A stretch of 15,922 bases of DNA, taken from Planctomycetota bacterium. Its GTDB lineage: Bacteria; Planctomycetota; GCA-002687715; DRQF01. Below the pieces are notes generated by a model, which saw only the letters and a list, made by a program, of their open reading frames with translations, was not told the origin of the DNA and ran no database searches. Positions 1-5,659 of the stretch are shown here, piece by piece. The stretch spans positions 1 through 15,922 of the forward strand of contig WFTN01000074.1 in assembly GCA_015485455.1 (NCBI GenBank). Reading direction: 5' to 3'. Each line of letters begins with the position of its first letter. Position 1 is the first letter of the stretch. The position numbers and the translations under genes are program-made.

Positions 1-454
1 CAAGAAGCGGGCCTTCGCCAGAGCAAGAGGGCGCATCCGCTTGCCCCTCGACTTGAAGCGCAAAGAGCTGCTACCTGCTATCTTTGACAAAATCGTCAAG
101 CGACGAAAATTAAAGCTTCAAAAGACCCCTTACTTTGAGTTTCATATGGGTCGCGAAGATCGCTCCCAGATCAAAGACGTCGATGCCAGTCGGCAGATGT
201 TTATCGCCTCGTCCTATCAAGTCCGTGTTCTCCCCATCGGCGGCGTCACCCCCATGATCTTAGAAGACCACCTGACTCACTCCTTCATCCTTGGTCGCTT
301 GACCGACAAGAAAGATCCGCCTTTGGACACCATGGGGCCTGTTGATCTCATCCAAGCCACAGGGCAAGTGAAGCAAATCAACCAAGCTCGATTCCCCCGC
401 CGGTTCCGTTTCGCAGAACTCAGAAAACAATTCGACTTCACCGTCGGCAAATAG
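1..454 (+). CDS. C-terminal part of an unrecognised basic protein (5' truncated)
   Basis: The reading frame is open from base 2 to the TAG at 452-454, so the gene almost certainly starts before the window. The first possible internal start, a TTG at 41, has no ribosome binding site and is probably not the real start. The visible 150 or so residues begin with a very basic stretch (KKRAFARARGRIR and later KIVKRRKLKLQK), followed by a mixed region with YFEFHMGRED and a section rich in beta-forming residues (SYQVRVLPIGGVTPMIL). I see no membrane segment, signal peptide or catalytic motif in this part, and I do not recognise the family. The stop codon overlaps the Shine-Dalgarno of the cyclophilin-like gene, so the two are probably co-transcribed and may be translationally coupled. 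Confidence 0.7.
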   Translation, partial: KKRAFARARGRIRLPLDLKRKELLPAIFDKIVKRRKLKLQKTPYFEFHMGREDRSQIKDVDASRQMFIASSYQVRVLPIGGVTPMILEDHLTHSFILGRLTDKKDPPLDTMGPVDLIQATGQVKQINQARFPRRFRFAELRKQFDFTVGK

Positions 455-464
455 GAGACAACAA

Positions 465-1421
465 ATGACCAACAAAATTGCATCATGCCTCTTGGTGGCG
501 CTTCTCGTTGTCGCCAACAGCCAAGTAACCCAAGCTCAATCCGACCGAGACGCTCAGGGCTTCGAAGCTCTCTACAGCGTCTTTCCCAAGAATGTCTTCC
601 CTCAAAGAGGGCGCATTCGAATCATCAAGAATGACCCACAGGATGTCCTCCTCAACAAACTGGAGTCCATGGGAGACAAGATATTAGGCACCAAAGCCGA
701 ACCTTTGGCTCTCTTCTACCGGGGCAACCTTCTGTTTAACTTGGAGCGTTTCGCTGACGCCAAGGAGAACAACGAAGGCCTCAAGAAGAAGTTTCCCAAG
801 CATGGCCTATGTCGTTCTTTGATTCCTGGGCAACCAAGTTTGGTGGACGAAGCCCTCGCTGACATCAATGGGGAAATCGCCCTGCGCAAAGTCTACAAGG
901 TCATCAAACTGCCCAAGGCCAAACTTGACCTCACAGAGAAAGCAATCTTCCACACCAACAACGGTTCTTTTGAGATCCATTGCTACAAGGACGCGGCCCC
1001 CGAAACCACGGCCAACTTCAAGAAACTGGTCACGGACGGTTACTACATTGGCATGTCTTTCCACAAGATACTGAGCTTCCGCCGTCTGACTTTGGGTTGC
1101 CCCAACACAAAGGATAAGGATAAAGATGAGAACACCTGGGGGCTCGGTGGCCCAGGATACGACTTGCCCAAGGAGTACAATGATGCCCTTCATGTGAGCA
1201 AGGCGGTTTCCATGGTGGCTACCGCCAACGGCAAGTCTCACGGCAGCCAGTTCACAATCTGCCTTCACAATCAACCCGACCTGAATAACAAGCAAGCTGT
1301 ATTTGGCGAATTGACTACGGGCTTGGACGTCCTCAGAAAGATGAGCCAAACCCGCGTCACTTCCAGTGGCCGACCAATTCAACGATTGGAAATCACTGGC
1401 ACCCAATGGGTCAGCCGTTGA
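465..1421 (+). CDS. Exported cyclophilin-like protein with altered active site
   Basis: The product has 318 residues. Residues 1-24 form a signal peptide (basic start, ASCLLVALLVVANS core, cleavage near TQA-Q), so it probably acts in the periplasm. Residues 78-112 look like one TPR-type helical pair. Residues 158-315 are a cyclophilin-type peptidyl-prolyl isomerase domain, shown by GSFEIHCYKDAAPETTANF, SFHKI, GGPGYDLPKEY, GSQFTI and VFGELTTGLDVL. The positions matching the catalytic Arg, Phe, Met and Gln of human cyclophilin A (R55, F60, M61, Q63) read Lys201, Arg206, Arg207 and Thr209 here, and F113 reads Thr264, so isomerase activity may be lost and a binding role kept. The start is supported by AGGAG at 453-457, seven bases before the ATG. 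It probably shares a transcript with the gene upstream and ends at the hairpin at 1453-1490. Confidence 0.88.
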   Translation: MTNKIASCLLVALLVVANSQVTQAQSDRDAQGFEALYSVFPKNVFPQRGRIRIIKNDPQDVLLNKLESMGDKILGTKAEPLALFYRGNLLFNLERFADAKENNEGLKKKFPKHGLCRSLIPGQPSLVDEALADINGEIALRKVYKVIKLPKAKLDLTEKAIFHTNNGSFEIHCYKDAAPETTANFKKLVTDGYYIGMSFHKILSFRRLTLGCPNTKDKDKDENTWGLGGPGYDLPKEYNDALHVSKAVSMVATANGKSHGSQFTICLHNQPDLNNKQAVFGELTTGLDVLRKMSQTRVTSSGRPIQRLEITGTQWVSR

Positions 1422-1438
1422 TTTCCATTGAGCAATAA

Positions 1439-2611
1439 TCAGACCGACTGAGAAGATCCTGGCTGTGACACTGCTCGCAGCCAGGATTTTCCTTGTTCAA
1501 CTTGGACGGACCCAAGTCCTTGAACCCAAGTGACATGTTCCCCTTGGGGTTCGACGTCCCGAAGAAAAGCTTCTCTCAGCGCTTGACCCTCATCAGGCTT
1601 GGGGATGACGGCAAAGGTCGCTTCGATAGACGCCCAATGAGAACGAGTCTTGTCAAGGTCGATCTTGGCCTCGTCGTCCGCCGGACAAGCGCCTTCCAAG
1701 AATCGGTTCACCTGACGGCGCCTCTCCTTAATTCCTTCAGCGATACGCTTCATGGCCGACTCCACGATGAGTCTATCCACCTCATCGGTCAGAGCCCCTA
1801 AGCGAACGTCTCGATACCAGGCATAGAGAGCCCGCAGCTCACCAATATAGCGCAAGCACCGCTTTGTCCTTTGTCCCACCCGGCGAACCAAAAGTGGATC
1901 AAACGTCCGGGATTTGGCGATCGTCTTCTCGCCGTAAACAAGCAAACCTCCGCCATAATCACGGCGATAAACTGATCCGGCGGCTAGAGTAGTGCCATAG
2001 TCCACGTGAATAGGCCCAACAACACCACCGCTGCCTCCCAGAAAAATCCGGGGGCTTTGAAGAAAAACTCCGCTGCAGACATCTCCAAATAAAGATGCCG
2101 TGGCTTTATCACCCTTTTTGCCGAAGGGGGTGAAATTGAAATGAATAAAACCGCTTCCCACTTCGCTGTGGTCGCTGCGGGATGTTCCTCCTGCCATGAA
2201 GCAATCACAGAAATTGATCTGCGATCCCAGGGTTACAAAACTCAAGACGATCGTCTGCTTGAGCCCCACCCCATGTCCCGTCGAAGCATCTTCTTCCAGT
2301 AAAGTTCCACTTCGCACATGAGAGTTAGGACCCAGGGAAGCACCGGCCAAAAGGCAAGCACCTTCAGCGGTACCACTGACAATCTTGGCACCTCGGCCCA
2401 AAGCAACATTTTCGATGTTTGCTGGCCCCTGGGTGCCTACAGCGGCCCCTTCTGCCAACACAGTTTCTGCCCCGCTCACCCGGGCCCCTGGGTAAAGAAC
2501 CACCCCAGGAGCAATGCGGTCAAGAGAAACAGCAGCGTCGACGTAGACAGATTGAGGAGCGGGGATAATGACCCCACGATCAATAAGTTGCTTTGCGTTA
2601 TGAAATTCCAT
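1439..2611 (-). CDS. Left-handed beta-helix (hexapeptide repeat) protein, GlmU C-terminal-like
   Basis: The product has 390 residues. Residues about 15-225 are hexapeptide-type repeats of a left-handed beta-helix, with Gly-, Ala- and Val-rich turns and the signature stretch GFIHFNFTPFGKKGDKAT (154-171), then SLFGDVCSGVFL and IFLGGSGGVVGP. This resembles the acyl/uridylyl-transferase half of GlmU-like proteins often named UDP-N-acetylglucosamine pyrophosphorylase, but no N-terminal nucleotidyltransferase domain with its G-rich phosphate-binding loop is present. Residues about 240-345 are charged and helical (RRVGQRTKRCLRYIGELRALY, AMKRIAEGIKERRRQ). No signal peptide is seen, so it is likely cytoplasmic. 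The ATG at 2611 lacks a Shine-Dalgarno but lies six bases after a promoter-like -10. A role in sugar-nucleotide or acyl-transfer chemistry is plausible; the substrate cannot be told. The end overlaps the terminator of the convergent gene. Confidence 0.82.
   Translation of the reverse strand: MEFHNAKQLIDRGVIIPAPQSVYVDAAVSLDRIAPGVVLYPGARVSGAETVLAEGAAVGTQGPANIENVALGRGAKIVSGTAEGACLLAGASLGPNSHVRSGTLLEEDASTGHGVGLKQTIVLSFVTLGSQINFCDCFMAGGTSRSDHSEVGSGFIHFNFTPFGKKGDKATASLFGDVCSGVFLQSPRIFLGGSGGVVGPIHVDYGTTLAAGSVYRRDYGGGLLVYGEKTIAKSRTFDPLLVRRVGQRTKRCLRYIGELRALYAWYRDVRLGALTDEVDRLIVESAMKRIAEGIKERRRQVNRFLEGACPADDEAKIDLDKTRSHWASIEATFAVIPKPDEGQALREAFLRDVEPQGEHVTWVQGLGSVQVEQGKSWLRAVSQPGSSQSV
1453..1490 (+). 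terminator. Rho-independent-type terminator for the cyclophilin transcript
   Basis: A perfect 10-bp inverted repeat, ATCCTGGCTG (1456-1465) and CAGCCAGGAT (1478-1487), encloses a 12-base loop. It can extend to 13 bp through one G-U and two A-U pairs, ending in the run TTTT. It lies about 32 bases after the cyclophilin stop. On the minus strand the hairpin is followed by CTTCTCAG rather than a T run, so it looks directional for plus-strand transcription. It sits inside the last codons of the convergent beta-helix gene. Confidence 0.72.
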
Positions 2612-2617
2612 GGGGGC

Positions 2618-2645
2618 ATTCTACGATGAAGGCGCGATTCGTCCA
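2618..2645 (-). promoter_or_regulatory. Candidate promoter of the beta-helix gene, giving a leaderless mRNA
   Basis: Read on the minus strand, TGGACG (2645-2640), a 16-base spacer and TAGAAT (2623-2618) match the sigma-70 -35 and -10 consensus at four and five of six positions. Only six bases separate the -10 from the ATG, so transcription would begin at or next to the A of the start codon. The absence of any Shine-Dalgarno before this ATG fits that reading. Confidence 0.4.
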
Positions 2646-2676
2646 CATGGCCTGGGGAACATTTCGGCAGGCTGGT

Positions 2677-2686
2677 TGGTCGACCA
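2677..2686. promoter_or_regulatory. 10-bp palindrome in the divergent intergenic region
   Basis: TGGTCGACCA is a perfect palindrome between the divergent beta-helix and CPBP genes. It could be an operator half-site pair for a dimeric regulator. It is short and no second copy is evident nearby, so the call is weak. Confidence 0.2.
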
Positions 2687-2781
2687 TTTGATTATCCTGA
2701 GGCCAATCGTCCCCTTGGCTGTATGCTCTGAACATCAATGTGCCCTTGAGTCGAAGTCCCTTTTCCTCCGATACTTGCAAA

Positions 2782-3411
2782 ATGACACTCTTTCAGTCAG
2801 ACGAAATCTTGGACGATGTCGACGACGACCTACCTGAGAATATCCCTCCCTTGGTGGTGGGGATCTCCTTGATCTACTTGGGCGTCCTCGTAGTTTCCCT
2901 GGCTTGGTGCTATTTCGGCTCCATTGAGGTCTTTCGGCCCCGTGACCCTCAAGTGGTTGTGACGCAAGTTTTGTGGTCATTTCTCACCGGCATTCTCCTG
3001 GTTTTCTTGATCACCGTCATTCACCGCCGCAGCCGCATTTTTGACAACTTAGAAGGAGCTGTGCGCTCCCGCTTGGGCGACCTCACACGAACGGGTGTGC
3101 TGTCTTTGTCTCTTTTGAGTTCCGTTGCTGAGGAGTTCTTCTTTCGCGGTGCCATACAAACCACGGTCAGCGACCTGGCTAGCTCCCCGATGTTGGGCCT
3201 GGTGGTAACCAGCCTGCTATTCGGCTTCCTCCACATGGGACGAGACAAGACTTATGTGCCCTGGACCTTGTTTGCCATCGGCTGCGGGTTCATTTTGGGG
3301 TACGGCTTTATGGTCACTGGAAACATCTTGGTTCCCATTACCATCCACTTCTTGATCAACGGCATAAATATGTGGCGTATTATTCACAGCCCAGAGCCAG
3401 CCTCCTCTTGA
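2782..3411 (+). CDS. CPBP family intramembrane metalloprotease (Abi/CAAX protease-like)
   Basis: From the ATG at 2782 the product has 209 residues. It has an acidic N-terminus (SDEILDDVDDDLPEN) and hydrophobic spans at about 23-46, 58-80, 104-116, 134-150, 157-178 and 180-192. The family motifs are in order: EEFFFR (Glu117, Glu118, Arg122), FGFLH (His151), and a C-terminal IHFLIN (His189, Asn193). These carry the expected catalytic Glu and metal-type His/Asn residues, so it is likely an active membrane-embedded protease, related to CAAX prenyl endopeptidases and bacteriocin-immunity proteins. The substrate is unknown. An upstream GTG at 2740 would add 14 residues with no ribosome binding site, so I prefer the ATG, although it also has no clear Shine-Dalgarno. 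It precedes the ABC-type gene by 142 bp on the same strand. Confidence 0.88.
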   Translation: MTLFQSDEILDDVDDDLPENIPPLVVGISLIYLGVLVVSLAWCYFGSIEVFRPRDPQVVVTQVLWSFLTGILLVFLITVIHRRSRIFDNLEGAVRSRLGDLTRTGVLSLSLLSSVAEEFFFRGAIQTTVSDLASSPMLGLVVTSLLFGFLHMGRDKTYVPWTLFAIGCGFILGYGFMVTGNILVPITIHFLINGINMWRIIHSPEPASS

Positions 3412-3527
3412 GATCCTGATGCCAACAAGCCAGCAGCAAAATTCGGCTAATTTGGGGGGGGTGTCCGGGACAAACAGGAGTTTTTCCGAAAAGCGGTAAG
3501 CTCAAAGAAAAAAGCTCGATAGGCAAG

Positions 3528-3546
3528 TATAAACCTGTCCTTGGAG
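3528..3546 (+). promoter_or_regulatory. Possible -10 box and ribosome binding site of the ABC-type gene
   Basis: TATAAA at 3528-3533 resembles a -10 box and would place the transcript start near 3540. GGAG at 3543-3546 is a good Shine-Dalgarno, seven bases before the ATG. No convincing -35 is seen, so the promoter is uncertain while the ribosome binding site is good. An 8-G run lies upstream at 3454-3461. Confidence 0.3.
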
Positions 3547-3553
3547 TTTTCTT

Positions 3554-4210
3554 ATGGCTCACACGCCACTGCTCTCCCTTAGTTGTGTAGAGAAGTCTTA
3601 CATCATGAACAACACTTGGGTCCCCGTCCTCAACGGCATTGACCTAAAAGTAGAGAGTGGTGAGTTTGTCGTCATCCAAGGCGAGGTCGGATCCGGCAAA
3701 AGTGCCCTTCTTAACATCCTCTCAGGCATCGAGAGATGCAGCCACGGCTCCATGAAACTAGCGGGACTACCCATGATGGGAGCAGAGGAAGACCAAGAAC
3801 TGGTCAACTCCTTTGTCACATTCCTCAGCCCCGTCTTCAGTATTGACGTGCGGCAAACGATTCGCCAAGCCGTTAACCAACCTGGGCTCAAGACTCGCGT
3901 CGCTCCTGAATTATGTTTGGAGTTGGCGGGAATCGCCCAGAATGACAACCGCAGAATTGAAGAACTCGACCACGGCATGCGCCGTCGGGTTGGCATTGCA
4001 CGAGCCTTGCTGTCACGACCAAAGATTCTCTTAGCCGAAATGAGTCCCCCACCCTGGGGAGTCGCTCCCCCCTTAGACGTGCTCTTGGACGCAAATGAAG
4101 AGTTAGGATGCGCGGTCATCGCCACCACAGAAAAAGACCTTCGAGTCGCTGGCAGTCGCAAGCTCTCCATGATTGCTGGGCGGATCGCCAAGCCAAGCTT
4201 GGTTGCTTAG
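3554..4210 (+). CDS. Degenerate ABC-type ATPase, LolD-like in size
   Basis: The product has 218 residues, the usual length of a LolD/MacB-type ABC ATP-binding subunit, and the overall order of segments fits that fold. The Walker A loop is intact (GEVGSGKS, Lys49). Other motifs are altered: the Q-loop Gln reads Ser92 (FLSPVF), the LSGGQ signature reads LDHGM (138-142), the Walker B Asp reads Glu162 and the catalytic Glu reads Met163 (ILLAEMSPPP), and the H-loop His reads Thr192 (VIATTEKD). It probably binds nucleotide but may hydrolyse it poorly or not at all. GGAG seven bases before the ATG supports the start. No ABC permease is encoded in the window; the upstream neighbour is the CPBP protease. 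The reading frame is intact, so this is divergence and not a broken pseudogene. It may pair with a permease elsewhere or act as a regulatory ATPase. Confidence 0.85.
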   Translation: MAHTPLLSLSCVEKSYIMNNTWVPVLNGIDLKVESGEFVVIQGEVGSGKSALLNILSGIERCSHGSMKLAGLPMMGAEEDQELVNSFVTFLSPVFSIDVRQTIRQAVNQPGLKTRVAPELCLELAGIAQNDNRRIEELDHGMRRRVGIARALLSRPKILLAEMSPPPWGVAPPLDVLLDANEELGCAVIATTEKDLRVAGSRKLSMIAGRIAKPSLVA

Positions 4211-4243
4211 CTCAAGTTGTTCCGCACGTTCCTGACGCTGCAC

Positions 4244-5509
4244 TTACTCAACAGCGATCCGGCGCACCAATCGCTTGAGCATTTGACTCTGAAAGCCGCC
4301 TTCAGGTTGGCCGCCCTCTTCCACCAAGCGCACCTTGCCCGCTTTGTCGATGACAATAATTGTCGGAACTCGCCTCACCCGATAGGCCATCAAAGCTGAG
4401 GTATCCTTTGTCAGACCAAGAGTCACGGTGATTGCTTTCTCCAAAGGTCCCCAAACCTTGGCTTCGTTCTCATCACCTTTGGGTGTGTAACGCAGCATTT
4501 TTTGCAAAGCAAAGCGAGGGTTCTGACGATAGGTGTTGAGAAGTTTCGCCTCGAGATCAACAGTCCAGTTGCCCCGGCCAGCCTTGTAGGTCTTTGTCAA
4601 ACCCCAAACTGTCACACCTTCCACACGAAGATCTCTTTCCATGGTCGACAAAGACTGCAAAGTCCGGGCGCAGGGGATGTTCTTCATCATAAAAAAACAA
4701 AGGACCAAGACCCGACCTTGCATCCGCGCTACGCTGGTGCCAGGTTGCCCTTTCCAAGCCACAACACCGGTCAACTCTGGGGCAGGCCGTCCCAAGATCT
4801 CGTATTGCTTGGCTTTCTGTGCCAACTCCGGCGCTTCAGGTGCTTCTTTTCTCAGGGTTGCAAGGTGAGCCCGCGCCCCATCATAGTCTCCAGCATAGAC
4901 GAGGGCGTTGAGAAGCTGAAAGGCAGCGTCACCACGCACTTCATGCTTGGGATACTGAGCCATGATAGCCCGGTATTGCTCGACGGCCTTGTCAAACTCT
5001 AAAGACAAGAAGTAAGAAGTAGCAAGACCCAAACGAGCCGGCGGTAACAGTGGGCTCTTGGGGTTTACTTTGATGAATTCTTTGTACAGAGCCACCGCTT
5101 GTTTCGGTTTATTGACCGAGCGCAGAGCATCGCCCAAAAACATCGTCGCCTCCCCACGTTCCGGAGAGGTTTTGTTTTTCAAGAGAAAAGCAGTCAAAAA
5201 GTCGATGGCACGCTCCGGAGAAAAACTCTGGATCGCCGCTCTTCCCAGGTCAAAAAGCCCCTCCTTGAGCTTGTCTGCTTGCCCCTCATAGGTCGAAACG
5301 AATTTTCGGCAGGATTCCTGAAATGCTTTCATACGTTTGCTGCGTTCTTCGTCGCTGATTTCTCCATCCATAGCCGATCGACTGGCTTCGATCTCCTTGT
5401 AGGCGTCACGAACCACCTGATCTTGCTTGCTAAGAGCTTGCTGAGCTCCTGCAGAATGGATGAGAATCTGCCCTAAGATGATGACTATGACGAGGTTGGC
5501 TATTTTCAC
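4244..5509 (-). CDS. Exported TPR and thioredoxin-like (TlpA/redoxin type) protein
   Basis: The product has 421 residues. A signal peptide covers residues 1-22 (NLVIVIILGQILIHSAGA-Q). Residues about 85-230 hold several TPR units (FDLGRAAIQSFSPERAIDF, LGDALRSVNKPKQAVALYKEF, ARLGLATSYFLSLEFDKAVEQYR). Residues about 240-420 form a thioredoxin-like domain with RPAPELTG, the strand RVLVLCFF, and a cis-proline loop RRVPTIIVID (Pro382). The usual CxxC reads Asn277-Ile-Pro-Cys280, so one of the two redox cysteines is missing. Cys271 is nearby in the preceding strand and could in principle substitute. The GTG start is decided by AGGAG at 5516-5520, six bases upstream. The protein probably acts in the periplasm, binding partners through the TPRs. 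Thiol-disulfide chemistry is doubtful. It has its own leader region with a -10 box. Confidence 0.85.
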   Translation of the reverse strand: MKIANLVIVIILGQILIHSAGAQQALSKQDQVVRDAYKEIEASRSAMDGEISDEERSKRMKAFQESCRKFVSTYEGQADKLKEGLFDLGRAAIQSFSPERAIDFLTAFLLKNKTSPERGEATMFLGDALRSVNKPKQAVALYKEFIKVNPKSPLLPPARLGLATSYFLSLEFDKAVEQYRAIMAQYPKHEVRGDAAFQLLNALVYAGDYDGARAHLATLRKEAPEAPELAQKAKQYEILGRPAPELTGVVAWKGQPGTSVARMQGRVLVLCFFMMKNIPCARTLQSLSTMERDLRVEGVTVWGLTKTYKAGRGNWTVDLEAKLLNTYRQNPRFALQKMLRYTPKGDENEAKVWGPLEKAITVTLGLTKDTSALMAYRVRRVPTIIVIDKAGKVRLVEEGGQPEGGFQSQMLKRLVRRIAVE

Positions 5510-5515
5510 GACGAG

Positions 5516-5520
5516 CTCCT
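5516..5520 (-). promoter_or_regulatory. Shine-Dalgarno deciding the GTG start of the TPR/thioredoxin-like gene
   Basis: On the minus strand AGGAG is followed by CTCGTC and then GTG. The match and the six-base spacing fix the start at 5509, where a signal peptide begins directly. Confidence 0.75.
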
Positions 5521-5533
5521 AATCCCAATGGCA

Positions 5534-5559
5534 ATGGACGGATTGCGTCATCCGTCCAT
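5534..5559. promoter_or_regulatory. Perfect 10-bp hairpin in the leader of the TPR/thioredoxin-like gene
   Basis: ATGGACGGAT (5534-5543) and ATCCGTCCAT (5550-5559) pair perfectly around a six-base loop. The hairpin starts eight bases after the TATAAT at 5573-5568, so it would form the very 5' end of the mRNA, before the ribosome binding site. No T run follows on either strand, so it is not a standard terminator. It may stabilise the mRNA, or be an operator. Confidence 0.5.
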
Positions 5560-5567
5560 CAGTTGTC

Positions 5568-5573
5568 ATTATA
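5568..5573 (-). promoter_or_regulatory. Consensus -10 box upstream of the TPR/thioredoxin-like gene
   Basis: TATAAT, read on the minus strand, is an exact match to the sigma-70 -10 consensus, 58 bases before the GTG. The expected -35 position is C-rich (TCCCCC), so activation by another protein or a different sigma factor is possible. Confidence 0.4.
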
Positions 5574-5659
5574 CGGCCCTGGGGAGGGCTGGGGGAGCAT
5601 CGTTTGTGTTTTGTTTTTCCTGTCTAGGAAAAAGATGTCCGTGGTATGGAAATCTCGAT

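Noticed and set aside
1059..1103. Frameshift as the cause of the odd cyclophilin active-site stretch
   Set aside because: The alternative frames hit a stop or give no cyclophilin match, and the frame is correct on both sides.
807..1406. 199-codon open frame on the minus strand opposite the cyclophilin gene
   Set aside because: It is a shadow of a gene with signal peptide, motifs and ribosome binding site; its own translation shows no domain.
2740..2781. GTG start at 2740 for the CPBP protease
   Set aside because: No ribosome binding site and the extra 14 residues look unlike the family; the ATG at 2782 gives a normal N-terminus.
3454..3461. Run of eight G as a phase-variable switch
   Set aside because: It is a single, intergenic run, too far upstream of the ATG to alter a reading frame, and at an odd position for promoter spacing; there is no supporting context.
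3598..4191. 197-codon minus-strand frame opposite the ABC-type gene
   Set aside because: Its composition is that of a shadow frame (many Ser, Arg, Pro, Met), while the plus frame has a perfect Walker A.
5614..5633. Inverted repeat TTTTTCCT-GTCT-AGGAAAAA as a terminator of the sigma module
   Set aside because: The stem is A/T-rich and on both strands it starts with T and ends with A, the reverse of a terminator's A-stem-T order; no T run follows.
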